Assembly (NCBI RefSeq): GCF_014649815.1
Contig: NZ_BMTT01000008.1
Span: 124,001 to 188,000 of the forward strand
Length of the DNA stretch: 64,000 bases
Source: Streptomyces mutabilis
GTDB lineage: Bacteria > Actinomycetota > Actinomycetes > Streptomycetales > Streptomycetaceae
Direction: 5' to 3'
How positions within the stretch are numbered: the first letter of the stretch is position 1; each line of letters begins with the position of its first letter. The position numbers and the translations under genes are program-made. Positions 20,185 through 30,264 of the stretch are shown here, one piece after another. The notes beneath the pieces are model-generated. The model ran no database searches. It was not told the DNA's origin and saw nothing but the letters and a program-made list of their open reading frames with translations.

Positions 20185-20304
20185 TGAAAGGGAGTCCACG
20201 ATTGTTCCCCAAGGCGTGTTCGCTCTGAGCGATCAAGTGCGGGTGCCGCGTCTGCCGGGGCAGCACCGTCGGACCGTCCGGCATTCCTTTGCCAGGATGG
20301 GCTG

Positions 20305-21003
20305 ATGCCCACCACTTCCCACGACCCCTACGACACCCCCGAAGTCCTGGACCGTCGCGAGGGCCCGCACGGCGAGGTCGTCCTGCGCCGGCACGGGGCA
20401 CTGCTGCAGATCATCGCGAACGGCTGCTTCCTGATGGACACCTCCGACGGGCGCTCCGAGCGGCGGCTGGTGGACGTGGCGTCCGAGGCGCTCGCCGCCT
20501 CCGCCGGGCCGTCCGCGCCGCACCTGCTCATCGGCGGTCTCGGCGTCGGCTTCTCGCTCGCACACGCGGCCGCCGACCCGCGCTGGGGCCGGATCGCGGT
20601 CGTCGAACGCGAACGCGCCATCATCGACTGGCACCGGGGCGGCCCCCTGGCCGCACTGTCCGCCGAGGCACTGGCCGACCCCCGCGCGGAGATCGTCGAA
20701 GCGGACCTGGTGCGTTACGTCAATGAGACATCCGACACGTACGACGCCCTCTGCCTCGACATCGACAACGGCCCCGCCTGGACCGTCACCGAGGACAACG
20801 ACGGGCTGTACACGCCGGCCGGACTGGCGGGCTGCGCACGGGTGTTGAGGCCCGGCGGGGTGCTTGCCGTATGGTCCGCCCAACCCTCCCCGGAATTCGA
20901 AGAAACCTTGCGTAATGCCGGGTTCCAACAGGTGCGTACCGAAGAGATCCCCGTTGCCCGGGGCGTTCCGGACGTCGTCCACCTCGCCGTCGGGCCTGGA
21001 TAG
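20305..21003 (+). CDS. Spermidine-synthase-like methyltransferase-fold protein
   Basis: A 232-residue protein with a Rossmann fold of the spermidine synthase/methyltransferase type: LLIGGLGVGFSLAHAA (glycine-rich nucleotide site), IAVVERERAIIDWHRG (acidic strand-2 end), ADLVRYV, DALCLDIDNGPAW and VLRPGGVLAVWSAQPSPEFEETL. The last motif is methyltransferase-like. Polyamine-site residues were not verified, so the reaction is unknown. It diverges from lon with about 160 bases between the starts. Confidence 0.78.
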   Translation: MPTTSHDPYDTPEVLDRREGPHGEVVLRRHGALLQIIANGCFLMDTSDGRSERRLVDVASEALAASAGPSAPHLLIGGLGVGFSLAHAAADPRWGRIAVVERERAIIDWHRGGPLAALSAEALADPRAEIVEADLVRYVNETSDTYDALCLDIDNGPAWTVTEDNDGLYTPAGLAGCARVLRPGGVLAVWSAQPSPEFEETLRNAGFQQVRTEEIPVARGVPDVVHLAVGPG

Positions 21004-21125
21004 CAAAGCCGCGGCCGATCCCCGTACGCTGCTGCCCTGACGCGGTCATTCAAGCGTCAATCGCAGTCATGCGCAGACAAGGGATCACCCCACTGATTCC
21101 GGTAAGCACACCTCAGGGGCGGGCG

Positions 21126-21866
21126 ATGGAGCAGACACAGACCTCCCACAACGGCACGGCGACGGCGACCCAGGGCGCACAGCGCCGGGTGCTGGTGGTC
21201 GAGGACGACCAGACGATCGTCGACGCCATCGCGACCCGCCTGCGCGCCGAAGGGTTCCTGGTGCAAACGGCGGGCGACGGCCCGGCCGCCGTCGACACGG
21301 CCGAGGCATGGCAGCCCGACCTGCTGATCCTCGACATCATGCTGCCGGGCTTCGACGGCCTGGAGGTCTGCCGGCGCGTGCAGGCCCAGCGTCCGGTGCC
21401 GGTGCTGATGCTCACCGCGCGGGACGACGAGACGGACATGCTGGTCGGGCTCGGCGTGGGCGCCGACGACTACATGACCAAGCCGTTCTCGATGCGTGAG
21501 CTCGCCGCACGCGTGCACGTGCTGCTGCGCCGGGTGGAGCGGGCCGTGGTGGCCGCCTCCACGCCGCGCAGCGGCATCCTGCGCCTCGGCGAACTGGAGA
21601 TCGACCACGCGCAGCGCCGCGTGCGGGTGCGCAGCGAGGACGTCCACCTCACGCCCACCGAGTTCGACCTGCTGGTCTGCCTGGCGAACACGCCCCGCGC
21701 GGTGCTCTCCCGGGAGCAGCTGCTGGCCGAGGTGTGGGACTGGGCGGACGCCTCCGGCACCCGGACCGTCGACAGCCACATCAAGGCGCTGCGCCGGAAG
21801 ATCGGCGCCGAGCGCATCCGCACAGTGCACGGCGTCGGGTACGCGCTGGAGACGCCGACGCCGTGA
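21126..21866 (+). CDS. OmpR-family response regulator
   Basis: A 246-residue two-domain regulator. The receiver has VLVVEDDQTI, phospho-acceptor Asp70 in LLILDIMLPGFDG, LTAR and the MTKPFS lysine. The C-terminal winged helix (VHLTPTEFDLLVCLANTPRAVLSREQLLAEVW, then TVDSHIKALRRKIG) is OmpR/PhoB type. The ATG at MEQTQTSH was chosen over an upstream ATG because of the GGGGCGGG stretch before it. It is followed by its sensor kinase with an overlap of stop and start, forming a two-gene operon. Confidence 0.95.
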   Translation: MEQTQTSHNGTATATQGAQRRVLVVEDDQTIVDAIATRLRAEGFLVQTAGDGPAAVDTAEAWQPDLLILDIMLPGFDGLEVCRRVQAQRPVPVLMLTARDDETDMLVGLGVGADDYMTKPFSMRELAARVHVLLRRVERAVVAASTPRSGILRLGELEIDHAQRRVRVRSEDVHLTPTEFDLLVCLANTPRAVLSREQLLAEVWDWADASGTRTVDSHIKALRRKIGAERIRTVHGVGYALETPTP

Positions 21867-22987
21867 GCGAGGGGCGGGAGGCCGCACGGAGGAGCCCCGG
21901 CCCCCGGAGCACCGGGGATCCCTGGGGCGGCGTACGCCCGTTCTCGATCAAGACCAAGCTGGGCGCGCTGGTCGTCACGTCGGTGCTGATCACCACGGGT
22001 CTGTCGGTGATCGCGGTGCACACCAAGACGGAGCTGCGCTTCATCACGGTCTTCTCGATGATCGCCACGCTGCTGATCACCCAGTTCGTGGCGCACTCGC
22101 TGACCGCTCCGCTGGACGAGATGAACGCCGTGGCCCGGTCCATCTCGCACGGCGACTACACCCGCCGGGTGCGCGAGAACCGCCGCGACGAGCTGGGCGA
22201 CCTGGCCGTCACCATCAACCGCATGGCCGACGACCTGGAGGCCCAGGACCTCCAGCGCAAGGAGCTGGTCGCGAACGTCTCGCACGAGCTGCGCACTCCC
22301 ATCGCGGGCCTGCGCGCGGTGCTGGAGAACATCGTCGACGGGGTCACCGAAGCCGATCCCGAGACCGTGCGCACGGCGCTCGGCCAGACGGAGCGGCTCG
22401 GCCGGCTGGTGGAGACGCTGCTCGACCTCTCCCGCCTGGACAACGGCGTCGTACCGCTGCGCAAGCGGCGCTTCGAGGTGTGGCCGTACCTGTCGGGCGT
22501 GCTGAAGGAGGCCAACATGGTCGCCTCCGCGCGGGCGGGCATCGCCACCGGTTCCGGCAGTCACACCCGCACCGACGTGCACCTCGCCCTGGACGTGTGC
22601 CCGTCCGACCTCACCGCCCACGCCGACCCCGAGCGCATCCACCAGGTCGTCGCCAACCTCATCGACAACGCGGTCAAGCACAGCCCGCCGCACGGCCGGG
22701 TGACGGTTCGGGCGCGGCGCGGGGAGCTGCCGGAGTCGCTGGAGCTGGAGGTCCTCGACGAGGGTCCCGGTATTCCGCGCTCGGAGTGGCGCCGGGTGTT
22801 CGAACGGTTCAACCGGGGTTCGGTGTCCCGGCCGCACGGTCCGGGCAGCGACGGCGGCACCGGACTGGGCCTGGCGATCGCCCGCTGGGCGGTGGATCTG
22901 CACGGCGGCCGGATCGGCGTGGCCGAATCCGAGCGGGGATGCCGGATTCTCATCACCCTTCCGGGCCTGCCGTCAGCTCCGAGTTGA
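21863..22987 (+). CDS. Sensor histidine kinase, partner of the OmpR regulator
   Basis: A 374-residue membrane kinase starting at GTG overlapping the regulator stop (GTGA). Two closely spaced membrane segments (LGALVVTSVLITTGLSVIAV and ITVFSMIATLLITQFVAHSL) with almost no extracytoplasmic loop suggest sensing in the membrane or cytoplasm. HAMP follows, then the H-box LVANVSHELRTPIAGL (His141), N-box ANLIDNAVKHSPP, G1 DEGPGIP, F-box FERFNRG and G2 GTGLGLAIARWAV. The signal is unknown. It ends 281 bases before kgd. Confidence 0.95.
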   Translation: MSEGREAARRSPGPRSTGDPWGGVRPFSIKTKLGALVVTSVLITTGLSVIAVHTKTELRFITVFSMIATLLITQFVAHSLTAPLDEMNAVARSISHGDYTRRVRENRRDELGDLAVTINRMADDLEAQDLQRKELVANVSHELRTPIAGLRAVLENIVDGVTEADPETVRTALGQTERLGRLVETLLDLSRLDNGVVPLRKRRFEVWPYLSGVLKEANMVASARAGIATGSGSHTRTDVHLALDVCPSDLTAHADPERIHQVVANLIDNAVKHSPPHGRVTVRARRGELPESLELEVLDEGPGIPRSEWRRVFERFNRGSVSRPHGPGSDGGTGLGLAIARWAVDLHGGRIGVAESERGCRILITLPGLPSAPS

Positions 22988-23268
22988 CGTAGGGTTCGAA
23001 CCGGAGCGTCAAGATCCACTGGCGTTCGCGCTGACGGACACGTGTGATCAGGCACAGGCCCGCGCCCTCCCGGCGCCGGGTCGCGGTCTCCCCTTCCCAC
23101 GCGCAACGGAACCTCGCTTGTTTCCCGCCATTTCCAGCACCGAAACGCACTCTGCGATGTGACTTACGCGACGATGAACGGGCCCGGTCTGACCTTCCGG
23201 GCCGGGGAGGCGTAGCCTTGATTCCCGCTGTCCACCATCTTGTGAAGCGGAAGAGGGCGGTTCTCGCC

Positions 23269-26200
23269 GTGTCGCCACAGTCCCCCAGTAACTCGAGCAT
23301 CTCGACCGACACCGACCAAGCGGGCAACGCGGGCAAGAACCCCGCGGCCGCCTTCGGTGCCAACGAGTGGCTCGTCGACGAGATCTATCAGCAGTACCTC
23401 CAGGACCCGAACTCCGTGGACCGAGCCTGGTGGGACTTCTTCGCCGACTACAAGCCCGGAGCGGCCGCTGCCCAGCCCGCCTCCGGCGCCGCGGCCACGG
23501 AGTCCGGCAGCGCCCCCCAGGCCGCCCCCACGCCGCAGGCGCAGGCAGCCGCCCCGGCCCAGCCGAAGGCGGCCCCCCAGCCGGCCGCCCCCGCGGCTCC
23601 GGCCGCACAGCCCGCCGCTGCCGCCCCCGCGGCTCCGGCCGCCCCGGCAGCGAAGCCCGCCGCCGCGCCGGCCAAGCCCGCCGCCAAGCCGCAGGCCAAG
23701 GCCGCCACGCCCGCCAAGGACGCCGACTCCACGCCCGAGGGTCCGGAGCTGGTGACCCTGCGCGGCCCCGCCGCCGCGGTGGCGAAGAACATGAACGCCT
23801 CCCTGGAGCTGCCCACGGCCACGTCCGTGCGCGCGGTCCCGGTGAAGCTGCTGTTCGACAACCGCATCGTCATCAACAACCACCTCAAGCGCGCCCGGGG
23901 CGGGAAGATCTCCTTCACGCACCTGATCGGCTACGCGATGGTGCAGGCCATCAAGGCCATGCCGTCGATGAACTACGCGTTCGGCGAGAAGGACGGCAAG
24001 CCGACCCTCATCAAGCCGCCGCACATCAACCTCGGCCTCGCCATCGACCTGGTCAAGCCCAACGGCGACCGCCAGCTGGTCGTCGCGGCGATCAAGAAGG
24101 CCGAGACGCTGAACTTCTTCGAGTTCTGGCAGGCCTACGAGGACATCGTCCGCCGCGCCCGCGACGGCAAGCTCACGATGGACGACTTCACCGGCGTCAC
24201 GGTCTCCCTGACCAACCCGGGCGGCCTCGGCACCGTCCACTCCGTGCCCCGCCTGATGCCCGGCCAGTCGGTCATCATGGGCGTCGGCTCCATGGACTAC
24301 CCGGCGGAGTTCCAGGGCACCTCCCAGGACACCCTGAACAAGCTCGGCATCTCGAAGGTCATGACGCTCACGTCGACCTACGACCACCGGGTCATCCAGG
24401 GCGCCGCGTCCGGCGAGTTCCTCCGCCAGGTCGCCAACCTGCTGCTCGGCGAGAACGGCTTCTACGACGACATCTTCAAGGCGCTGCGCATCCCCTACGA
24501 GCCGGTCCGCTGGCTCAAGGACATCGACGCCTCGCACGACGACGACGTCACCAAGGCCGCCCGCGTCTTCGAGCTGATCCACTCCTACCGGGTCCGCGGC
24601 CACGTCATGGCCGACACCGACCCGCTGGAGTACCAGCAGCGCAAGCACCCCGACCTGGACATCACCGAGCACGGGCTCACCCTGTGGGACCTGGAGCGCG
24701 AGTTCGCCGTCGGCGGCTTCGCCGGCAAGTCGCTCATGAAGCTGCGCGACATCCTCGGCGTGCTGCGCGACTCGTACTGCCGCACCACCGGCATCGAGTT
24801 CATGCACATCCAGGACCCCAAGCAGCGCAAGTGGATCCAGGACCGCATCGAGCGCTCGCACACCAAGCCGGAGCGCGAGGAGCAGCTGCGCATCCTGCGC
24901 CGCCTGAACGCGGCGGAGGCCTTCGAGACCTTCCTGCAGACGAAGTACGTCGGCCAGAAGCGCTTCTCCCTGGAGGGCGGCGAGTCCGTCATCCCCCTGC
25001 TGGACGCGGTCATCGACTCGGCCGCCGAGTCCCGCCTGGACGAGGTCGTCATCGGCATGGCCCACCGCGGCCGGCTGAACGTCCTGGCCAACGTGGTCGG
25101 CAAGTCGTACGCGCAGATTTTCCGCGAGTTCGAGGGCAACCTCGACCCGAAGTCGATGCACGGCTCCGGCGACGTGAAGTACCACTTGGGCGCCGAGGGC
25201 ACCTTCACCGGCCTCGACGGCGAGCAGATCAAGGTCTCGCTGGTCGCCAACCCCTCGCACCTGGAGGCGGTCGACCCGGTCCTGGAGGGCGTCGCCCGCG
25301 CCAAGCAGGACATCATCAACAAGGGCGGCACGGACTTCACCGTCCTGCCGGTGGCGATCCACGGCGACGCGGCCTTCGCGGGCCAGGGCGTGGTGGCCGA
25401 GACCCTGAACATGTCGCAGCTGCGCGGCTACCGCACCGGCGGCACGGTCCACGTCGTCATCAACAACCAGGTCGGCTTCACCGCCGCCCCGGAGTCCTCG
25501 CGCTCCTCGATGTACGCCACCGACGTGGCCCGCATGATCGAGGCCCCGATCTTCCACGTGAACGGCGACGACCCGGAGGCCTGCGTCCGCGTGGCGCGGC
25601 TCGCCTTCGAGTTCCGCCAGGCGTTCAACAAGGACGTGGTGATCGACCTCATCTGCTACCGCCGCCGCGGTCACAACGAGACCGACAACCCGGCCTTCAC
25701 CCAGCCGCTGATGTACGACCTGATCGACAAGAAGCGCTCGGTGCGCAAGCTCTACACCGAGTCCCTCATCGGTCGCGGCGACATCACCCTGGAAGAGGCC
25801 GAGCAGGCGCTGCAGGACTACCAGGGCCAGCTGGAGAAGGTCTTCACCGAGGTCCGCGAAGCCGTCTCCCAGCCGGCCGTCGCGGAGCCCTCGGACCCGC
25901 AGGCCGAGTTCCCGGTGGCCGTGAACACCGCGGTCACCGCCGAGACGGTCAAGCGGATCGCCGAGTCCCAGGTCAACATCCCCGACCACATCACCGTGCA
26001 CCCGCGGCTGCTGCCGCAGCTGCAGCGCCGCGCGGCGATGGTCGAGGACGGCACGATCGACTGGGGCATGGGCGAGACCCTCGCCGTAGGCTCGCTGCTG
26101 CTCGAGGGCGTCCCGGTCCGGCTCTCCGGCCAGGACTCGCAGCGCGGCACCTTCGGCCAGCGGCACGCGGTGGTCATCGACCGCGAGACGGGCGACGAGT

Positions 26201-27105
26201 TCACCCCGCTGCTGTACCTGTCCGAGGACCAGGCCCGGTACAACGTCTACAACTCCTTGCTCTCCGAGTACGCGGTGATGGGCTTCGAGTACGGCTACTC
26301 GCTGGCCCGCCCGGACGCGCTGGTGATGTGGGAGGCGCAGTTCGGCGACTTCGTCAACGGCGCCCAGACGGTGGTGGACGAGTTCATCTCGTCGGCCGAG
26401 CAGAAGTGGAACCAGACCTCCGGCGTCACCCTCCTGCTGCCGCACGGCTACGAGGGCCAGGGCCCGGACCACTCCTCGGCCCGCCCGGAGCGCTTCCTGC
26501 AGCTCTGCGCGCAGAACAACATGACGGTCGCGATGCCGACCCTGCCGTCGAACTACTTCCACCTCCTGCGGTGGCAGGTGCACAACCCGCACCACAAGCC
26601 GCTGGTCGTCTTCACCCCGAAGTCGATGCTGCGCCTGAAGGCCGCGGCCTCGAAGGCGGAGGAGTTCACGACGGGCCAGTTCCGCCCGGTCATCGGCGAC
26701 GACTCGGTCGACCCGGCCGCCGTCAAGAAGGTCGTCTTCACCGCCGGCAAGGTCTACTACGACCTCGACGCCGAGCGGAAGAAGCGCGGCGTCACGGACA
26801 CGGCCATCATCCGCATCGAGCGCCTTTACCCGCTGCCGGGTGCCGAGCTCCAGGCGGAGATCGCCAAGTACCCGAACGCCGAGAAGTACCTGTGGGCCCA
26901 GGAGGAGCCGGCGAACCAGGGTGCCTGGCCGTTCATCGCGCTCAACCTGATCGACCACCTGGACCTGGCGGTCGGCGCCGACGTCCCGCACGGCGAGCGC
27001 CTGCGCCGCATCTCGCGCCCGCACGGCTCGTCCCCGGCCGTCGGTTCCGCCAAGCGGCACCAGGCGGAGCAGGAACAGCTGGTGCGCGAGGTGTTCGAGG
27101 CGTGA
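23269..27105 (+). CDS. kgd: Multifunctional 2-oxoglutarate dehydrogenase/decarboxylase (Kgd)
   Basis: A 1278-residue enzyme of the TCA cycle. The N-terminus ([27 protein letters not shown]) is followed by a linker of about 100 residues, almost all Ala/Pro/Lys/Gln. An E2-like succinyltransferase domain ([15 protein letters not shown], catalytic His373) comes next. The ThDP-dependent E1 domain has [15 protein letters not shown] (His599), [22 protein letters not shown] and [10 protein letters not shown], and a transketolase C-domain ends the protein. This E2-E1 fusion is characteristic of actinobacteria such as mycobacterial Kgd and works with separate lipoyl E2 and E3 subunits. GTG was chosen because it starts the conserved N-terminus. 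An in-frame GTG 27 bases upstream is possible. A strong terminator follows. Confidence 0.95.
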   Translation: MSPQSPSNSSISTDTDQAGNAGKNPAAAFGANEWLVDEIYQQYLQDPNSVDRAWWDFFADYKPGAAAAQPASGAAATESGSAPQAAPTPQAQAAAPAQPKAAPQPAAPAAPAAQPAAAAPAAPAAPAAKPAAAPAKPAAKPQAKAATPAKDADSTPEGPELVTLRGPAAAVAKNMNASLELPTATSVRAVPVKLLFDNRIVINNHLKRARGGKISFTHLIGYAMVQAIKAMPSMNYAFGEKDGKPTLIKPPHINLGLAIDLVKPNGDRQLVVAAIKKAETLNFFEFWQAYEDIVRRARDGKLTMDDFTGVTVSLTNPGGLGTVHSVPRLMPGQSVIMGVGSMDYPAEFQGTSQDTLNKLGISKVMTLTSTYDHRVIQGAASGEFLRQVANLLLGENGFYDDIFKALRIPYEPVRWLKDIDASHDDDVTKAARVFELIHSYRVRGHVMADTDPLEYQQRKHPDLDITEHGLTLWDLEREFAVGGFAGKSLMKLRDILGVLRDSYCRTTGIEFMHIQDPKQRKWIQDRIERSHTKPEREEQLRILRRLNAAEAFETFLQTKYVGQKRFSLEGGESVIPLLDAVIDSAAESRLDEVVIGMAHRGRLNVLANVVGKSYAQIFREFEGNLDPKSMHGSGDVKYHLGAEGTFTGLDGEQIKVSLVANPSHLEAVDPVLEGVARAKQDIINKGGTDFTVLPVAIHGDAAFAGQGVVAETLNMSQLRGYRTGGTVHVVINNQVGFTAAPESSRSSMYATDVARMIEAPIFHVNGDDPEACVRVARLAFEFRQAFNKDVVIDLICYRRRGHNETDNPAFTQPLMYDLIDKKRSVRKLYTESLIGRGDITLEEAEQALQDYQGQLEKVFTEVREAVSQPAVAEPSDPQAEFPVAVNTAVTAETVKRIAESQVNIPDHITVHPRLLPQLQRRAAMVEDGTIDWGMGETLAVGSLLLEGVPVRLSGQDSQRGTFGQRHAVVIDRETGDEFTPLLYLSEDQARYNVYNSLLSEYAVMGFEYGYSLARPDALVMWEAQFGDFVNGAQTVVDEFISSAEQKWNQTSGVTLLLPHGYEGQGPDHSSARPERFLQLCAQNNMTVAMPTLPSNYFHLLRWQVHNPHHKPLVVFTPKSMLRLKAAASKAEEFTTGQFRPVIGDDSVDPAAVKKVVFTAGKVYYDLDAERKKRGVTDTAIIRIERLYPLPGAELQAEIAKYPNAEKYLWAQEEPANQGAWPFIALNLIDHLDLAVGADVPHGERLRRISRPHGSSPAVGSAKRHQAEQEQLVREVFEA

Positions 27106-27132
27106 GCCGCTGACCGGCCTCGCCCACGCGCG

Positions 27133-27177
27133 AAGGGGCCCGGCCCCGAGTCCTTGCGACTCGGGGCCGGGCCCCTT
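27133..27177. terminator. Strong bidirectional hairpin terminator after kgd
   Basis: A 20-base perfect GC-rich stem (beginning AAGGGGCCCGG) with a 5-base loop CTTGC, ending in CCCCTTTTC. It lies between the convergent kgd and the TIR/NB-ARC/TPR gene. Confidence 0.9.
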
Positions 27178-27186
27178 TTCCGGGTT

Positions 27187-30100
27187 TCAGCCGAGGTAGG
27201 GCTCGAAGTCCCAGTACGGGCGAGTGCGCTGCCGGGCGGAGAGGGTGTGCGGATGTTGGGCGCCCAGCGTCCGGGTCAGGGCCAGCAGCGCGTCCTCCTC
27301 CAGCTTCGCCGCCTCCTCGTGTTCCCGGGCGGCCCGCAGATCGGCGGCCAGGGCCACCTGGCAGGACAGGGTCAGCGGGTGCTCGCCGCCCAGGGTGCGC
27401 TGAGCCCGGCGCGCCGTGTCCCGGCCGAGTTCCACCGCGTCGGCGATCCGCCCGTTGAAGTTGCGCGCGCCGGTGGTGCACAGGGCGCAGCCGAGCACCC
27501 AGGGGTGGTCGGGGCCCAGGGTGGCGGTGAGTCCGGCCAGGGCCGCCTCGAACATCGACATGGCCTCGGCCCGCTCGCCGGCCGCCTGCATGATCAGGCC
27601 GGTGTTGGCGAGCATGCCGGTGGCGACGGGGTGGGCGGGCCCGAGCAGCGCCCGGTACCCGGCCTCGGCCTCTTCGATGAGCTCGCGGGCGTGACTGAGG
27701 TCGCCGTGTTCGCGCAGGTAGTTGCCGTAGTTGGTGAGGAAGTTCAGGGTGCGGTAGTGCTCGCGACCGTGCACCTGGGCCAGCTCTTCCAGGAGACTCT
27801 CCATCGAGGGGCCCACGTCCTGGAAACCGCCCTCGCGGCGACGGCACATCACCAGGTGGGTACGGGCGCCCAGGGTCTGCGGGTGCTGCGCACCCAGTAC
27901 CTGCACGTGCAGTCGGACCACCGGTTCCTGCCGGGCCATCGCCTCGCGGTAGCGACCCAGCAGCCGCAAGTCGTGCGTGACGGCGCTGGCGGAGTTGAGC
28001 GTGCTGATGTGCCGGACCCGCAGGACGTTCTCGCGGGTGCCGAGGTTTTCCAGGTCGAGTTCGTAGGCGTCCGCGTACCTGCCCAGCAGGCGCAGGCTGA
28101 CACCGAGGTTGTGGCGGGCCCGCAGCGTGGCGGGCTCGTGGGTGCCGAGCAGGCCGCCGGTGCCGTTCAGGACCTCCTGTTGCAGTTCGTACGCCTCGTC
28201 GTAGCGGCCCAGGCTGCGCAGGGAGTTGGCCATCGAGTCCTGGGCGGCCAGTTCGGCGAGCGCGTTGGTGCCGGACCCGGCTGCCCGTAGCCGCTCCAGC
28301 ACGGACCGGTCGAGTTCGTACGCCTCGCGGAACCGGCCGCTGGCCTGCACCAGGTTGCTCTCCTGCGCGGTCAGGTCGAGCATGGGCTGGGACAGGGGCG
28401 GAAGCAGCTTCGACCAGCGGTCGCGGATCCGCTGGGCCAGCGCCAGACCGGTGGTGTACTCACCGCTGCGGACGCAGTAGCGCAGGCAGTTGAGAACGGC
28501 CTCCTGGACTCGTGGCCGGGTGCTGTCGAAGGCCCCCGAAGGCTCCAGGTGCGGCAGCAACTCGGCGTACCGCGGCCAGTTCCGGCTGTCGAGGGGGTTG
28601 CCCGGGTCCGCCTCGGCGAGCAGGGTACGCACGGCCCAGCGGTGGGTTTCGCGGCTGTCCGCGCCGATCAGCTTGGAGATGATGTCGTGGACGAGCCGGT
28701 GCATGTGCACCGACTCCTGGTGGGGCCCCATCTCGACGCCGACCGGCCCCCGGGTCTCACGGGTGAGTACCGAGTAGTTCGCCAGCGTGTCCAGGGCGCG
28801 GGTCCAGGCTGGCAGGTCCGCCGCCATCCACCGCAGTTCCTCGGGGAGGTCGGCGTGCGGGTAGGCGCGGATGAGCCCGAGCGGAATGCGGCCGGGAGCG
28901 AACGAGGTGCACAGGCCGAGCACGTCGAGGGCCTGCGGCTGCGCCCGGCGCAGCCGGTTGAGCAGTATCGACCACGAGGTCATGGAGGACTGCGGGAACC
29001 CCTCGCCCGCGACGGGCTCGTCCACGGTGGAGAGTCTGCGCTCGCGCACCATCCGCAGATACTCGGGAACCTCCATTCGGGATTCGCCGAGCCAGGAGGC
29101 GGCCTGCACGAGCGGCAGCGGTACGTCGCCGAACTCGGCGGCGACCTCGTCGGCCTCCGCGGCGGTGATGTGGCTGGCCCGGCGCATCAGGTAGCCGACG
29201 GACTCGGCGCGCACGAAGGCCGGGACCTCCAGGACGTCGGCCCGCTCGCTCCATCCGCGGTTGCGGGAGGTCACCAGGACGTGGCCGGCGCCCTGCGGCA
29301 GCAGCGCGTCGGCCCCCGTGGTGTCGTCCCAGCCGTCGAAGACGATCAGCCACTTGGCGTGGGGATCACCGCGGCGCAGTGCGTTGCGTACGGCCCGGAT
29401 GCGCTCACCCGGTTCGCTGCCGCTGCGCAGCCCGAGTTCGACCGCGAGTTCGCCGAAGCGGTCGCGCTGGATGTTGCGGTCGTCTGAGTTGACCCACCAG
29501 ACGACGTCGTAGTCGGTGCTGAACCGGTGCGCGTACTCGGTCGCAAGCTGGGTCTTGCCGATGCCTGACATGCCGAGCAGGGTGCAGACGGCAGCCCCGC
29601 GCTCTGCGTCGGCGAGACGCTGGTGGAGGGTGGTGAGAAGGTCGTCGCGTCCGGTGAAACGCGGGTTGCGGTGCGGCACCTCGCCCCAGACGTCGCAGCG
29701 TGTGTCCGGGTAGCGCACAGGGGTGACCGGTGTACGGGGTGTGCGCAGGCGGCTCAGTCCCAGCCGGGTGAGCAGCCGCTCCTCGGCGCCCTCCTCGCCG
29801 ATCCCCCACAGGCTGGCCGGTTCCAGGACCGCCGTGGCCGGCAGGAGCGGGCGGTTGGTGAGGTTGACGGCCGCGAGGCGGTCGGCGTGCGCGGCGACGA
29901 AGCCGCGCAGGACGTCGTTCCACTCGCCCGCGGGGCGCGGGCCCAGTTCGAAGAACCAGTCGTCGAGGACGAGGAGGACGCGCCCGCTGGACAGGAGCAG
30001 GTCGCCGAACGAGTCCTCCAGGGGGACCTCCCGCGGTGGGTCCCAGCGCTGCAGTGTGGTCCGATGACCGTGGCGCTCCAGGCACTGCCCGATCCATGCC

Positions 30101-30189
30101 GCCCATGAACGGTGGTAGCCGGGAAAGACCACCAGAATGTGCTCGGACGCCGTGGCACCGTCCGCACCGGACCACCGGTGTTCCGTCAT
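27187..30189 (-). CDS. TIR-like / NB-ARC / TPR protein (FxSxx-COOH-system type)
   Basis: A 1000-residue multidomain protein, last gene of the minus-strand conflict-type cluster. Residues about 15-145 resemble a TIR-like domain (HILVVFPGYHRSWAAWIGQCL, VLLVLDDWFFELG). An NB-ARC NTPase follows, with RFTGRDDLLTTLHQRL, P-loop GMSGIGKT (206-213), LIVFDGWDD as Walker B, and a GxP-like VPLPLVQAASWLGE. From about residue 550 to the end run many TPR units (YDEAYELQQEVLNG, HNLGVSLRLLGRYADAYELDLENL). It resembles the STAND-type TPR proteins annotated with FxSxx-COOH peptide systems. The ATG at MTEHRW follows GGGAGCAGC. Likely a sensor or switch, but its effector output is not known. Confidence 0.85.
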   Translation of the reverse strand: MTEHRWSGADGATASEHILVVFPGYHRSWAAWIGQCLERHGHRTTLQRWDPPREVPLEDSFGDLLLSSGRVLLVLDDWFFELGPRPAGEWNDVLRGFVAAHADRLAAVNLTNRPLLPATAVLEPASLWGIGEEGAEERLLTRLGLSRLRTPRTPVTPVRYPDTRCDVWGEVPHRNPRFTGRDDLLTTLHQRLADAERGAAVCTLLGMSGIGKTQLATEYAHRFSTDYDVVWWVNSDDRNIQRDRFGELAVELGLRSGSEPGERIRAVRNALRRGDPHAKWLIVFDGWDDTTGADALLPQGAGHVLVTSRNRGWSERADVLEVPAFVRAESVGYLMRRASHITAAEADEVAAEFGDVPLPLVQAASWLGESRMEVPEYLRMVRERRLSTVDEPVAGEGFPQSSMTSWSILLNRLRRAQPQALDVLGLCTSFAPGRIPLGLIRAYPHADLPEELRWMAADLPAWTRALDTLANYSVLTRETRGPVGVEMGPHQESVHMHRLVHDIISKLIGADSRETHRWAVRTLLAEADPGNPLDSRNWPRYAELLPHLEPSGAFDSTRPRVQEAVLNCLRYCVRSGEYTTGLALAQRIRDRWSKLLPPLSQPMLDLTAQESNLVQASGRFREAYELDRSVLERLRAAGSGTNALAELAAQDSMANSLRSLGRYDEAYELQQEVLNGTGGLLGTHEPATLRARHNLGVSLRLLGRYADAYELDLENLGTRENVLRVRHISTLNSASAVTHDLRLLGRYREAMARQEPVVRLHVQVLGAQHPQTLGARTHLVMCRRREGGFQDVGPSMESLLEELAQVHGREHYRTLNFLTNYGNYLREHGDLSHARELIEEAEAGYRALLGPAHPVATGMLANTGLIMQAAGERAEAMSMFEAALAGLTATLGPDHPWVLGCALCTTGARNFNGRIADAVELGRDTARRAQRTLGGEHPLTLSCQVALAADLRAAREHEEAAKLEEDALLALTRTLGAQHPHTLSARQRTRPYWDFEPYLG

Positions 30190-30264
30190 CGCTGCTCCCG
30201 TTCCCGCCGCGTCCGCCGCGCTCGCGCACACGCTAACGCAACGAGGTCAATACTGTGCGCTCTG

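Noticed and set aside
23462-23760. Ala/Pro/Lys-rich stretch as an inserted repeat
   Set aside because: Such a linker is normal between the N-terminal segment and the succinyltransferase domain of actinobacterial Kgd.
23164-27060. Very long minus-strand open frame opposite kgd
   Set aside because: Composition is typical of an antisense shadow in high-GC DNA (Arg/Gly/Val/Asp/His strings, no motif). kgd on the plus strand has full domain evidence.
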